A stretch of 52,417 nt of DNA from Salinivirgaceae bacterium. Its GTDB lineage: Bacteria; Bacteroidota; Bacteroidia; Bacteroidales; SZUA-534. A program made the translations under genes and the position numbers. The DNA lies in the NCBI GenBank assembly GCA_017474765.1, contig JAFVGW010000057.1:1-52417 (forward strand), read 5' to 3'. This document shows, piece after piece, positions 1 to 9,398 of this stretch (within the stretch, counting starts at the first letter, position 1; the number at the start of each line of letters is the position of its first letter). Below the pieces are notes generated by a model. It did not search any database. It was given only the letters and a program-made list of their open reading frames with translations, and was not told where the DNA came from.

Positions 1-430
1 AGTAAGCGGGCACGGTGATTACGGCGTCCGTTACTTCCTGTCCCAGATAGTCTTCGGCTGTTTTCTTCATTTTCTGAAGAATGATGGCCGAAATCTCCTG
101 CGGTGTGTACAGGCGGCCGTCAATATCGACACGCGGGGTGTTGTTGTCGCCCTTCACAACCTTGTAAGGCACACGGTTGATTTCGTTTGTCAGATTATCG
201 TAGCGCTCGCCCATAAACCGCTTGATTGAGAAGACGGTCTTCTGCGGGTTGGTGATGGCCTGACGTTTGGCAGGGTCGCCCACTTTGCGCTCGCCGCCGT
301 CAATAAAGCCGATTACCGAAGGCGTTGTACGTTTGCCTTCGCTGTTTGCAATAACCACAGGTTCGTTGCCTTCCATCACGGCAACGCAAGAGTTTGTGGT
401 TCCTAAGTCGATTCCAATTATCTTTCCCAT
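1..430 (-). CDS. dnaK: Chaperone DnaK (Hsp70), N-terminal 143 codons, cut by window edge
   Basis: The ATP-driven Hsp70 chaperone binds unfolded polypeptides in the cytoplasm with DnaJ and GrpE. The reverse strand opens with [21 protein letters not shown], of which GIDLGTTNS is the Hsp70 phosphate-1 signature, and continues through [10 protein letters not shown] and a typical IAB/IIA nucleotide-binding region. The frame runs off position 1, so only about 143 residues are present. The start is fixed by family homology: the Met precedes the GKIIGIDLG strand directly. No Shine-Dalgarno is visible; the leader is A/T rich, as is usual in Bacteroidota. The upstream 170 bp hold a TGTCA/TGACA inverted repeat, listed separately. 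Identification is essentially certain. Confidence 0.98.
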   Translation of the reverse strand, partial: MGKIIGIDLGTTNSCVAVMEGNEPVVIANSEGKRTTPSVIGFIDGGERKVGDPAKRQAITNPQKTVFSIKRFMGERYDNLTNEINRVPYKVVKGDNNTPRVDIDGRLYTPQEISAIILQKMKKTAEDYLGQEVTDAVITVPAY

Positions 431-541
431 AATATTTAAATTTTAAATTGTTGTTCAATTTTTAAAATTGATTGCCCAACGATTGACAATCTCTGTGCCA
501 GACGTTTTTTGCCCGCTTTTGGCCGCCGCTGTCCGAATTTT

Positions 542-591
542 TGTCAGTCCGCAGAGCGATTCGGCCCGAAACGTGTCAGTGTTGTATGACA
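542..591. promoter_or_regulatory. TGTCA-N8-TGACA inverted repeat plus a third TGTCA upstream of dnaK
   Basis: TGTCA (574-578) and TGACA (587-591) form an inverted repeat with an 8-bp spacer, and another TGTCA lies at 542-546. They sit 112-161 bp upstream of the dnaK start codon, where a heat-shock operator or promoter would be expected. The symmetry is seen in the sequence. A regulatory role is inference; no CIRCE-type repeat is present. Confidence 0.3.
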
Positions 592-604
592 GAATGGCGG
601 AAAC

Positions 605-644
605 CAAGGATTGATTAATTGAAGGATTGAATGACTGAAGGATT
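605..644. repeat. Three AAGGATTG octamers at exact 16-bp spacing
   Basis: AAGGATTG occurs at 605-612, 621-628 and 637-644, separated by variants of the same motif (ATTAATTG, AATGACTG). The array lies just beyond the 3' end of the metallopeptidase-like gene. Similar ATTCAATC/CTTCAATC strings occur on the other strand near 23470-23505 and 27198-27215. Confidence 0.6.
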
Positions 645-659
645 GAAGCACCCTACCCT

Positions 660-1385
660 TTACATCTTTTGTGAGCGATGGGTCATTGGGTCGTTGGTCA
701 GGTCAAGGCCGACGGTTGGCGGCTCAAGGCCCGATGCCTTGAAGAACTGCTGCAAATCGTTCAGAACATCGGCCGCTGCTTCCGCCTCGACGGGATATTT
801 ATTTGATTGGCAACTGCTTGGCATTGAAAAACCATCAATTCCGACATTGGCAAACCACTGCGTCAGGTCGTCGGCATTGTCCATCGCAATGAGCACGCTT
901 TTGAACTGAAAATAGCCGTAAACTGCGGCGTCCATCAATTGCTCGGTGCCCCAAATCTCTGTGTACCAATCGGTAAACGTCTTGCCCTCGGGCACAGGAT
1001 TCGGAAAAGCCGACAGCGCGCTGTCGAGTATGCTTTTCAGAGTTGAGAGTTCGTCGGCAAAGCCAGCGGCCCGCCAATAGGCAACCGCAAACTTGTTGGC
1101 AAGCATCTCTTCCTCAACGCCACCAACACTCTTGCCGTAAAAGTCGAGAAGGCAGTGGCTGTACTCGTGCGCAATGTTGTACCAATGAAAATACAAGTCG
1201 AACTTGCGCTGCGTGTCGTCGGCGCCAAACAATTGGGCGTAGGCGCCCTGCTGCTCAGCCGAGCCGCCCTCAAATCGGCCCGTGATAATCTTGTAGTCCG
1301 CGAGTTTGCCGTCATTCGTATCACTCTGTGCCACAGACAATAACGGCATCACAAAAATAAGAATCGGTAAAAATGTCTTTTTCAT
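660..1385 (-). CDS. Secreted HExxH metallopeptidase-like protein (DUF4344-like)
   Basis: The 241-residue protein has a signal peptide (MKKTFLPILIFVMPLLSVAQ), so it is exported. Its core carries HEYSH, a zinc-binding HExxH motif, followed by GGVEEEMLANKFA, which could supply the third, glutamate ligand of a gluzincin. This spacing resembles the putative metallopeptidase family DUF4344; that assignment is from memory and not tested. An upstream in-frame Met (1403) exists, but MKKTFL at 1385 begins the signal peptide and is the better start. The gene is transcribed toward dnaK, which is on the same strand. The substrate is unknown. Confidence 0.65.
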   Translation of the reverse strand: MKKTFLPILIFVMPLLSVAQSDTNDGKLADYKIITGRFEGGSAEQQGAYAQLFGADDTQRKFDLYFHWYNIAHEYSHCLLDFYGKSVGGVEEEMLANKFAVAYWRAAGFADELSTLKSILDSALSAFPNPVPEGKTFTDWYTEIWGTEQLMDAAVYGYFQFKSVLIAMDNADDLTQWFANVGIDGFSMPSSCQSNKYPVEAEAAADVLNDLQQFFKASGLEPPTVGLDLTNDPMTHRSQKM

Positions 1386-1544
1386 AATCTTTAATTTTAA
1401 CACACCGAAAAAGACGCTGCGGTTGCTGGTGTGTTACAAGACTGGAGGAGAAAATCAAGTAAACTTTTCCACTATTTATTTCGTATTTTTAAAAATCTTC
1501 TTACTTTTATCGCATCAAACATCACAAATAACTAAAAACTTATT

Positions 1545-2726
1545 ATGAGAAAATCATTGTTACTATTTGCCGCAGCCGCGATGATTGCCGCCGCGTGCAG
1601 CCAAAAGAGCGTTGAAGGTGAGATTGAAATCATTCTGCCTGAAGAAAACAACGACGCAAGTGCGTTTGCCGATGCTTTAAAGAGCGTCAAAGTTATCAAC
1701 CTGCAAGTTGACAGCAATTATATGTACAACGAGGAGGCAGATTTGCGTGTGAGCGACAACTACTATTATTTCCTTTTCAAAAATGGCTTTGGTTATGACA
1801 ACAACGGCCTCCAACTAATGTGCTATGAAAAAGCCACAGGAAAACTCTTGTTTTCGCGAAACATCAAAGGGCGTTCACAAAGCGAGTGCAACGAGGTTCT
1901 CAATTCGTTTGTAAAGGACGACAAATTCGTGGCAAACGATGTTGGCAAACTCCAGACATATGACCATACGGGTAAATATTGCGGAATGCTGGGCGATGCA
2001 GAATCGGACTATGTGCTGCCACTGAAAGACGGATACATTGGCTGTGATTATAGTGGCTCGATAACCGACGGCAACAAGTGCCTGACACTGTTCGACAGCA
2101 AATTCAATGTGAAGGACTGCTATTTCGACATACCCAAAGAGTATATGGCGGTCAGCAACATCGGTGTTGGCAAGACATCGCCCGACAGATATGTATTCAA
2201 TGACACTCTACGTTTCATCTATCAATACACCTTTTGTCTGCACTCATTTCCTGGCAACATCACATACCACTTCGTTCCATCGAACCCTGTTCCGAAGGCG
2301 TTGCTTTTGAATCCCGACGAGTCTTCCGACCTGACAATGGAATGTATGAAGAACGGATATGCGGAAGGTTTTTGCGATTTGGCTGAAAGCAATGACTATA
2401 TATCATTCAAATATGGCGCTGGCGCAAACGACTATTGCGTGTTGTACTCGAAACGCGACAACAAAGTCTTCAGCATCAGCGACGACATCGACAACTACGA
2501 AAACGCAGTTGACGTGTGGGCTGGAGTGTTCCTGCACTCTCACATCATCTATTCCGATGGTAAATATTTCTATGCACGGGCGGATAAGGAAGTGCTCAAT
2601 GTTTTGGAAGAAGGCAAAGATGTACTCGAAGAGCGCCAGCGCGTTATTTATGAAGCCGCAGCAGAGAGTTTGGCAGCAACCGAAGATGGCGAAATGACAG
2701 TATTCTACCTCAAATTTGAATTCTAA
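1545..2726 (+). CDS. Six-bladed beta-propeller-type lipoprotein, copy 1
   Basis: This 393-residue lipoprotein has the signal MRKSLLLFAAAAMIAAACSQ with the lipidated Cys at 18. After the signal come repeated YYYF, KLLFSRNIKGRSQSEC and KYCGMLGDAESDYVLPL segments spaced like propeller blades. The pattern (a strand, then a G-rich loop before an F.D strand) matches the six-bladed beta-propeller proteins common in Bacteroidota (DUF4934/DUF5128 type). No enzymatic residues are recognisable; a binding or sensing role at the envelope is possible. The next gene, 18 bp downstream, is a clear paralogue, with the same first 20 residues and block-wise identity throughout. Confidence 0.7.
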   Translation: MRKSLLLFAAAAMIAAACSQKSVEGEIEIILPEENNDASAFADALKSVKVINLQVDSNYMYNEEADLRVSDNYYYFLFKNGFGYDNNGLQLMCYEKATGKLLFSRNIKGRSQSECNEVLNSFVKDDKFVANDVGKLQTYDHTGKYCGMLGDAESDYVLPLKDGYIGCDYSGSITDGNKCLTLFDSKFNVKDCYFDIPKEYMAVSNIGVGKTSPDRYVFNDTLRFIYQYTFCLHSFPGNITYHFVPSNPVPKALLLNPDESSDLTMECMKNGYAEGFCDLAESNDYISFKYGAGANDYCVLYSKRDNKVFSISDDIDNYENAVDVWAGVFLHSHIIYSDGKYFYARADKEVLNVLEEGKDVLEERQRVIYEAAAESLAATEDGEMTVFYLKFEF

Positions 2727-2744
2727 CCCATTACCACTAATCGA

Positions 2745-3938
2745 ATGAAGAAATCATTGTTATTATTTGCCGCCGCAGCGATGGTCGTAGCGGCGTGCTG
2801 TCAAAAGGGCGATGAAGGCGAGATTGAAATTCCGCTACCCGACAAAGACTGCGACGCCGAAGGCTTTGTAAATGCCATAAAAAGCATTGAGGTTATCAAC
2901 TTGCAGGTTGACAGCAACTCATTCCGCATTTCAGATGCCGATTTGAGAGTGACACCAAACTATTACTATTTTCTTACAATCCCGCGCGGGCCTTGGGGCA
3001 TCAAAGGATATTGGCTGATGTGCTATGAAAAAAAATCAGGCAAACTGCAGTTCTCCCGAGACCTTCAGGGCCGCAGCCGCGCCGAGTGCACATACCCGTG
3101 CAGTTCTTTTGTATTGGGCGATACAATTGTGATTAACGATTGCGGAATACTGAAAATGTACAACCACAACGGAAAATTCTGCGGTGTGATTGGCGACTCA
3201 AAATCCAACGGCGTTGTTCTGCCATTAGGCAATGGCTATGTTTGCTGCGACAAAGAGGGAAACGACAACTACTCCCCCGACAAATGCATCACTTTGCTCG
3301 ACAGTGCATTTAATTTGGCTGACTCATACTTCGCCATTCCCGAGATGTACAAACCTGTTGCAAGAATTAACAAGAACTCCAATGTGTATGTCATCAACGA
3401 CACTCTGCGTTTTATGTATCACCATATATTTCGGTTGCATTCATTTCCTGATGATAAAACCTATCATTTCGCGGCAACGAACCCTATGCCTGAAAGTGAA
3501 TTGAAAAATTGTGGTAACACAGATACGCAAGCGTCTATTGAGTTTACTCTTAGAGTTATCAACAATGGTTATGCGAGAGATTTTGAAGAACTTGTTGAAA
3601 ACCAAGATTATATGTTTTTCAAATATTCTATGAACAGGATGTCCTATTATGTTTTGTTATCGAAATGCGATAACAAGGTGCGTTGCATCAAAAGAAACAG
3701 AGATAAGATAGACACTCCAATTGATGTGTGGGCAGTGATGCTAAGTTCGAAATTCCTGTATTCCGACGGGAGATATTTCTATTTCAAAACACAGCCAGCG
3801 AGCGGTGCATTCAACTTTTTGAATACATCCAAGGACATACTCGATACCAAGCAACGAGCCGTTCTAGACACAATGCAAGCGCGTATGGCGCAAACAGAAG
3901 AACAGGATTTTCCTCTCTTCTTTAAGATTGAGTTTTAA
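2745..3938 (+). CDS. Six-bladed beta-propeller-type lipoprotein, copy 2 (tandem paralogue)
   Basis: A 397-residue lipoprotein (MKKSLLLFAAAAMVVAACCQ, Cys18) that aligns along its whole length with the gene just upstream: EGEIEI.LP, VINLQVDSN, LMCYEKKSGKLQFSRDLQGRS, FCGVIGDS, VINDTLRFMY and FKIEF at the C-terminus. It is therefore a product of tandem duplication and is probably co-transcribed. Divergence is concentrated in loops between strands and in the second half. Its role is unknown; membership of the Bacteroidota propeller lipoproteins is by pattern. Confidence 0.7.
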   Translation: MKKSLLLFAAAAMVVAACCQKGDEGEIEIPLPDKDCDAEGFVNAIKSIEVINLQVDSNSFRISDADLRVTPNYYYFLTIPRGPWGIKGYWLMCYEKKSGKLQFSRDLQGRSRAECTYPCSSFVLGDTIVINDCGILKMYNHNGKFCGVIGDSKSNGVVLPLGNGYVCCDKEGNDNYSPDKCITLLDSAFNLADSYFAIPEMYKPVARINKNSNVYVINDTLRFMYHHIFRLHSFPDDKTYHFAATNPMPESELKNCGNTDTQASIEFTLRVINNGYARDFEELVENQDYMFFKYSMNRMSYYVLLSKCDNKVRCIKRNRDKIDTPIDVWAVMLSSKFLYSDGRYFYFKTQPASGAFNFLNTSKDILDTKQRAVLDTMQARMAQTEEQDFPLFFKIEF

Positions 3939-3969
3939 CCCTAACACCCAATACCCAACACCTAACACC
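3939..3969. repeat. Heptamer-phased array (CCTAACA/CCCAATA units)
   Basis: Directly after the stop of the second lipoprotein gene come four 7-bp units (CCTAACA, CCCAATA, CCCAACA, CCTAACA) plus a partial unit. The period and the CCnAAnA theme match the larger arrays at 23407, 27119, 37055 and 51457. It lies in the gap before the envelope-biogenesis operon. Confidence 0.6.
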
Positions 3970-4124
3970 GATTTCCTTTCGTATGTCTTTTTCTTTTTGT
4001 ATTTTGCCGCGATTATGACGCATTGTTTCGATAGTCGTATCATGCTTGTTATCAAACAAATACCTTCTTGCTTGCATGATGGAATGTTGGAATTATGTAT
4101 GTCAAATACATATAAATTATTGGA

Positions 4125-6161
4125 ATGAGAAGTTTTTTTCTGTCAATTGTCATGGCGGCCACAATGTCAGCCGTTGCCCAAACTGCCAACGATGATGTTT
4201 TGCTGACCATTGATAATAAGCAAATTAGCAAAGAGGAGTTTGTGCGTCTTTACCAAAAGAACAATACTGATGTTTCGTTCGACTCCGCATCGCTGGCCGC
4301 GTATATGAACCTTTTTGTTGACTATAAGTTGAAGGTTATTGAAGCTGAGTCGTTGGGCATGGATACTACTGATAACTTTAAACGGGAATTTGACGGTTAC
4401 CGCATACAACTTGAAAAACCGTATTTCACCGACCCATCGGTCGATGACTCTCTGGCACACGAGGCATACGAGCACATGCATTGGGATGTCCGTGCATCGC
4501 ACATACTGATTGATTGCCCAGAGAATGCCTCAGCCGCCGACACTCTGAAGGCTTATAAACGCATCAAGACCATCCGCGAACGCGCCGTGAAAGGTGAAGA
4601 TTTTGCAAAACTCGCCCGTGAGAATTCCGACGATCCGTCAGCCGCGCGAAACAGCGGCGATTTGGGCTATTTCACTGCATTCTCAATGATTTACGAGTTC
4701 GAGAAGGTTGCCTATGCCACTGAGGTTGGTGCTGTTTCGCCTGTTTTCCGCTCGCGTTTCGGCTACCATATAATAAAAGTATTCGACCGCCGTCCAAATC
4801 CTGGACAGATTCGGGCATCACACCTGATGGTGCGAGTTGCTGCTGATGCCGATGAGGCCGCACAAAAGGCCGCCGCCGACAAAATCAGAATGATTGCCGA
4901 CTCTCTGGCTGCCGGAGCCGACTGGTCAAAAATGGTGAGCCGCTACTCCGACGACCGTGGCACAGTTCCTCAAAACGGTGATTTACAATGGTTCTCGACA
5001 GGAAGAATGGTACCCGAATTTGAATCGGAGGCGTTCGCGCTCAAAAATATCGGCGACATTTCGGCCCCAGTCCGCACAACGTATGGCTGGCACATCATCA
5101 AACTGACTGACAAAAGGCCTATCGACAGTTTTGAAAATCTTCAGGAGCAGATAAAAAACCGCCTCTCACGCGATGCTCGCAGCCAAATGGCAGAAAAAAC
5201 CGTGCTTGAACGTCTTAAACGCGAATATAAATTCACTGAAGACAAAGCCGCATACACAGAGTTTGTCAGCAAGGTTGACACATCAGTCTGGAGCGGGAAA
5301 TGGACTGCCGACAAAGCTAAAGGCCTCAACAAGGTCATCTTCTCATTTGCTGACTTGAAGTTCACACAAAGTGATTATGCCAAACTTGTGGAGAGCAACG
5401 GAATGGCACCCAAAATGCCCATTGAGGTTCTGCTGAAAAAAGAGTACGACAGGATTGTGGAAGAAACTGTGCTTGAATACGAGCGGCAGCAACTACCACT
5501 TAAATATCCCGAATTCAAATACTTGCTTCAAGAATACCACGACGGAATCCTGCTTTTTGCGCTGATGGACAAGATGGTATGGACCAAAGCCACCACCGAC
5601 ACTGCCGGACTTGCTCAGTTCTATGAAACTAACAAGCAGAACTATATGTGGGGCGAGCGCGCTGAGGTTGCCTACTGCACTTACAACGGCAACACATTCA
5701 CAAACCCCGACAAAAACAACAAATACTCGACAGCCAACAAGAAAAACTTTGATTCAAAGATGGTTGCGGCTCTGAAAGCCGGCACAAAAAAAGGCGATTA
5801 TGAAACACAGATAAAAGTCGCAATGCAAAAAATCGGCATAAGCCCCGACAGCATTGGAATGGGTGGCAATTCAAACATTTTCAACATAGTCGATGGCAAA
5901 TGGTGCGACATTGACGGAATACGAATCGACAAAGACTCGTGGGGAAAATCGAAATCGAAAGTCTTGAATCACGAGGGCCGTTCATACGTGTTTTATTTAG
6001 TGCGCAACCTGCCGCCTGCACAAAAAAAATTCAAAGAATGCCGCGGCATGGTCATCGCCGACTATCAGAACAAACTGGAGGCCGACTGGCTTGAGCAACT
6101 GCGGCAGAAGCATTCGGTGAAAATCAACGAATCGGTGTTTAATTCAATAATAAAGAAATGA
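4125..6161 (+). CDS. Periplasmic peptidyl-prolyl isomerase with two parvulin domains
   Basis: This 678-residue exported protein (signal MRSFFLSIVMAATMSAVAQ) has a SurA/PpiD-type N-terminal helical region (about 25-115) and two parvulin domains (about 120-220 and 225-335). They show ASHILID...SDDPSAA..GDLGYF...GYHIIKVFD and then ASHLMVR...GDLQWF...GWHIIKL. A long C-terminal alpha-helical region follows. Such proteins isomerise prolyl bonds and chaperone outer-membrane proteins. Its stop overlaps the next start (ATGA), so it leads a translationally coupled operon of folding and envelope genes. The start is chosen by the signal peptide. Confidence 0.88.
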   Translation: MRSFFLSIVMAATMSAVAQTANDDVLLTIDNKQISKEEFVRLYQKNNTDVSFDSASLAAYMNLFVDYKLKVIEAESLGMDTTDNFKREFDGYRIQLEKPYFTDPSVDDSLAHEAYEHMHWDVRASHILIDCPENASAADTLKAYKRIKTIRERAVKGEDFAKLARENSDDPSAARNSGDLGYFTAFSMIYEFEKVAYATEVGAVSPVFRSRFGYHIIKVFDRRPNPGQIRASHLMVRVAADADEAAQKAAADKIRMIADSLAAGADWSKMVSRYSDDRGTVPQNGDLQWFSTGRMVPEFESEAFALKNIGDISAPVRTTYGWHIIKLTDKRPIDSFENLQEQIKNRLSRDARSQMAEKTVLERLKREYKFTEDKAAYTEFVSKVDTSVWSGKWTADKAKGLNKVIFSFADLKFTQSDYAKLVESNGMAPKMPIEVLLKKEYDRIVEETVLEYERQQLPLKYPEFKYLLQEYHDGILLFALMDKMVWTKATTDTAGLAQFYETNKQNYMWGERAEVAYCTYNGNTFTNPDKNNKYSTANKKNFDSKMVAALKAGTKKGDYETQIKVAMQKIGISPDSIGMGGNSNIFNIVDGKWCDIDGIRIDKDSWGKSKSKVLNHEGRSYVFYLVRNLPPAQKKFKECRGMVIADYQNKLEADWLEQLRQKHSVKINESVFNSIIKK

Positions 6162-7048
6162 CACGAAACAGAAACACACACGGACTGGCGCTGAGCATTG
6201 GCCTGATTGCTGTATCGGCATTGACACTGGTGGTGAGTTGCCAATTTTGGGCGAAAAACACTACCGTTGACATGATTCTGGCTAAAACGGGCAGCGCGGA
6301 ACTGACGTTGCAACAAGTGAGCAAACTAATGCCCAGCAATCTGAAAGGTGCTGACAGTGTGCAGTTTGTGCAGAACTACGTTGACAAATGGATTCACAAT
6401 CGGCTGATGCTTGAGCTAGCCATCACCAATATTGATGCTGAAGGCTACGAGAGCATTGAGAATATGGTGAATGACTATCGCACAGCTCTGCTGGTTTACA
6501 AATATCAGCAGCTTTACATTGAGCAAAATCTTGACACACTGGTGCTTGACTCGCAAATTGCTGACCATTACGATAAATATGGGAATAATTTTCTGCTCGA
6601 CAGTAGCGCGGTAAAGGTTGTCTTTGTGCAGATACCCAACACATTGGCCAACGCGAACAAAATCCGCAGTCTGGTGCGCAACAACCGCCCCGACGATTTG
6701 CCAAAACTTGAGGAATACTGCGAAAAAGATGCCCGTGAATTCGATATGGGTGCCAACTGGCGCTACCTGTCAGATGCTGTCAGGCAGATGCCTCGGGGCT
6801 CAATTGCCGACCCGAAGGCAATTGCCAAAAGCGGGCGGTTTGTTGAGGCCCGCGATTCGCTATACAACTACTATTTCATGGTTAAAGAGTTTCGCGATGT
6901 CAACGAGCAGGCACCGCTGGTGTTTGCAAAAGAAAAAATCCGCGAGATTCTGCTCAATCACCGAAAAAACGACCTCATTCGCAATCTTGAGATAAAAATA
7001 TACGTTGATGCAGTAAACAAACAGAGATTCACAAATTATGTTAATTGA
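6158..7048 (+). CDS. PPIase-like periplasmic protein lacking a recognisable parvulin domain
   Basis: A 296-residue protein with an N-terminal hydrophobic segment ending LTLVVSCQF (lipobox-like, so perhaps a lipoprotein). It then follows the SurA-type N-terminal layout: LTLQQVSKLMPS, FVQNYVDKWIHNRLMLELA and a long helix. No parvulin catalytic core (no SHILI...G.LG...GYHI pattern) can be seen. Its position between two parvulin proteins, overlapping both by 4 and 11 bp, suggests a chaperone-only partner. The function is inferred from context and weak N-terminal similarity. Confidence 0.6.
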   Translation: MTRNRNTHGLALSIGLIAVSALTLVVSCQFWAKNTTVDMILAKTGSAELTLQQVSKLMPSNLKGADSVQFVQNYVDKWIHNRLMLELAITNIDAEGYESIENMVNDYRTALLVYKYQQLYIEQNLDTLVLDSQIADHYDKYGNNFLLDSSAVKVVFVQIPNTLANANKIRSLVRNNRPDDLPKLEEYCEKDAREFDMGANWRYLSDAVRQMPRGSIADPKAIAKSGRFVEARDSLYNYYFMVKEFRDVNEQAPLVFAKEKIREILLNHRKNDLIRNLEIKIYVDAVNKQRFTNYVN

Positions 7049-8423
7049 TATAAGACCAACAATAAAGAAAGCCGTCTGCTTGCAGGCATCGTTAATGCTG
7101 CTTGCCGGCTCGTCTGCCGCACAGGAAGAAGGCGGCATGGTGATTGATAAAATTGTCGCAATCGTTGGACGTCAAGTAGTTATGTACAGCGACATTCAGA
7201 ACCAGAAATTGCAGATGCGCGCCCAAAGTTATATGATGGATGACAACATCGACTGCCAGATTCTGGAGCAGGGAATGTACCAAAAACTACTTGTCAATCA
7301 GGCCATTGTCGATACAGTTGAAGTCAGCGAGGCACAAGTGAACGCCGAAACCGACCGCCGCCTGAACTACTACGTGTCGCAAATTGGCGGCGAAGACAAA
7401 CTGGAGGAATACTACAAAAAGCCGATAGCAGACATCCGCGAAGACCTGCTGGACATTGTAAAAGAGCAACTTACGGCGCAGAATATGGAAGATGAGGTGA
7501 CTCGCAACGTGACTGTCACCCCCCAGGAAGTGCGCGACTGTTTCAAGGCTCTGCCCAAAGACAGTCTGCCCACAATCAAGACAGAGTTCGAGATTGAGCA
7601 GCTGTCGGTGTTTCCAAAGATTGAAGAAACTGAAATTCTGCGAATTAAGGACCGTTTGCGCGAGTTTAAAGAGCGCGTAGCCAAAGGCGAAAGTTTCGCA
7701 ACTTTAGCTGTACTCTACTCTGAAGACCCCGAATCGGCCATGAGAGGCGGCGAACTGGGCTTCATGACCCGCAACGAGCTTGTGCCGGAGTTTTCGGCCG
7801 TGGCGTTCAACCTTGTCCCGAACGAGGTTTCGAAGGTTGTGAAAACAGAATACGGCTACCACATCATTCAACTCATCGAGAAACGCGGCGAGCGCATGAA
7901 CTGTCGCCACATTCTGCTCAAACCGAAAGTGTCGGCAAACGAAAAGAAAAACGCCATGATGCGGCTCGACACCATACGTCAGAAGATTATAAACAAAGAT
8001 GTTACATTTAAAGATGCCTGCTGGATGTTCTCTGAAGACGAGGACACCCGCTTGAACGGCGGCGTGATGCTGAACCCATACACCGGCACATCGCTTTTTG
8101 AGGCCGAGCAACTCGACCCGAAGGTGGCAAACGCAATCCGCAACCTTGAGGTGGGCGACATCTCAAAACCATTTGAAACAGAAGATGAACAAGGGCGCAC
8201 TGTGTGCAAGATAGTGCTGCTGAGATCGAAAACGAAACCGCACAAAGCCAATCTGTCGCAAGACTACCAACGCATTCAAAATCTGGCCATTGAAAAGAAA
8301 AAAGGTGATATTTTGGAAGAATGGCTGGCAAAAACCATCGAATCCACCTACATTAAGATTGACGACGAATTCAAAAAATGCAAATTCCACAACAAGGAAT
8401 GGTTAAAAACTGACTGGCAATGA
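7038..8423 (+). CDS. surA: SurA-like periplasmic chaperone / peptidyl-prolyl isomerase
   Basis: The 461-residue exported protein (signal through LLAGSSAAQ) has a SurA N-terminal region (VDKIVAIVGRQVVMYSDIQ...QMLVNQ-like helices, about 30-170) and two parvulin modules. The first (about 180-285) is canonical: SEDPESAMRGGELGF...GYHIIQLIEKR. The second (about 290-400, CRHILLKPK...FSEDEDTRLNGGV) is more diverged. SurA escorts outer-membrane proteins to the BAM complex. It overlaps the preceding gene by 11 bp, and its stop overlaps the moxR start (ATGA). Three SurA-like genes in a row argue for division of labour or duplication. Confidence 0.88.
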   Translation: MLIDIRPTIKKAVCLQASLMLLAGSSAAQEEGGMVIDKIVAIVGRQVVMYSDIQNQKLQMRAQSYMMDDNIDCQILEQGMYQKLLVNQAIVDTVEVSEAQVNAETDRRLNYYVSQIGGEDKLEEYYKKPIADIREDLLDIVKEQLTAQNMEDEVTRNVTVTPQEVRDCFKALPKDSLPTIKTEFEIEQLSVFPKIEETEILRIKDRLREFKERVAKGESFATLAVLYSEDPESAMRGGELGFMTRNELVPEFSAVAFNLVPNEVSKVVKTEYGYHIIQLIEKRGERMNCRHILLKPKVSANEKKNAMMRLDTIRQKIINKDVTFKDACWMFSEDEDTRLNGGVMLNPYTGTSLFEAEQLDPKVANAIRNLEVGDISKPFETEDEQGRTVCKIVLLRSKTKPHKANLSQDYQRIQNLAIEKKKGDILEEWLAKTIESTYIKIDDEFKKCKFHNKEWLKTDWQ

Positions 8424-9397
8424 TTTACGAAAACGATGTGAAGGCGGTTGATGCCTTGAAGATAAATTTCGACAAGATAACTGCCGAAATAGCGAAAGTT
8501 ATTATTGGTCAGGACGATGTGGTGCGGTCGGTGCTACTGTCGGTTTTCAGCGGCGGACACTGCCTGCTGGTGGGCGTGCCTGGTCTAGCCAAGACATTGC
8601 TGGTGAACACTATAGCCGACGCCCTGGGTCTGCAATACAGCCGCATTCAGTTCACTCCCGACCTGATGCCGTCCGACATCACCGGCTCTGAGATTCTGAA
8701 CGAGAAACGCGAATTCAAATTCATAAAAGGCCCCGTTTTCGCCAACATCATTCTGGCCGACGAGATTAACCGTACGCCGCCCAAAACCCAGTCGGCACTG
8801 CTCGAAGCCATGCAGGAACGCTGCGTAACCGTCTCCGGCACACGCAACAAACTGCCCGAGCCATTCTTTGTGCTAGCCACGCAGAACCCCATTGAGCAGG
8901 AAGGCACCTACCCCCTGCCCGAAGCGCAACTCGACCGTTTTATGTTTATGGTGAATCTCGACTACCCGTCAATCGATGACGAAATAAGCATTGTGACGGC
9001 CACCACATCATCGGCCACGGCAAAAGCCGAGACTGTGATTTCCGCCAGCGACCTAATTGATTTCCAGCAGCTTATTCGCCGCATTCCTGTAAATGAGAAT
9101 GTGGTTCGCTATGCGGTCAACGTGGCGGCTCAGACTCGGCCCAACACTCCGTCAGCATCAGTTCTGGCAAGCAAATATCTGGTTTGGGGCGCAGGTCCAC
9201 GCGCATCGCAGTACCTGATTTTGGGTGCAAAGGCTCATGCAGCCGTCTCTGGCAAGTATTCGCCTGATGTTGAAGATGTTAAAGCCGTGGCATCATCGGT
9301 TTTGCGCCACCGCATTGTGCGCAACTACAAGGCCGAAGCCGAAAACGTGACCGACGACATTATCATTTCCGAAATCCTGAACAATGTAAAATTCTGA
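8420..9397 (+). CDS. MoxR-family AAA+ ATPase
   Basis: A 325-residue cytoplasmic AAA+ protein with Walker A VGVPGLAKT (about residues 52-60), Walker B ILADEINRTPPKTQ, sensor-1 FVLATQNPIEQEGTYPLPEAQ and arginine-finger LDRFMF. These are diagnostic for the MoxR subfamily, whose members act as chaperones for metalloenzyme or envelope complexes, usually beside VWA-domain proteins. No VWA gene is present here. Instead it is embedded, with a 4-bp overlap upstream and 1 bp spacing downstream, in an operon for SurA and OstA, suggesting a link to envelope assembly. Confidence 0.93.
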   Translation: MIYENDVKAVDALKINFDKITAEIAKVIIGQDDVVRSVLLSVFSGGHCLLVGVPGLAKTLLVNTIADALGLQYSRIQFTPDLMPSDITGSEILNEKREFKFIKGPVFANIILADEINRTPPKTQSALLEAMQERCVTVSGTRNKLPEPFFVLATQNPIEQEGTYPLPEAQLDRFMFMVNLDYPSIDDEISIVTATTSSATAKAETVISASDLIDFQQLIRRIPVNENVVRYAVNVAAQTRPNTPSASVLASKYLVWGAGPRASQYLILGAKAHAAVSGKYSPDVEDVKAVASSVLRHRIVRNYKAEAENVTDDIIISEILNNVKF

Positions 9398-9398
9398 T

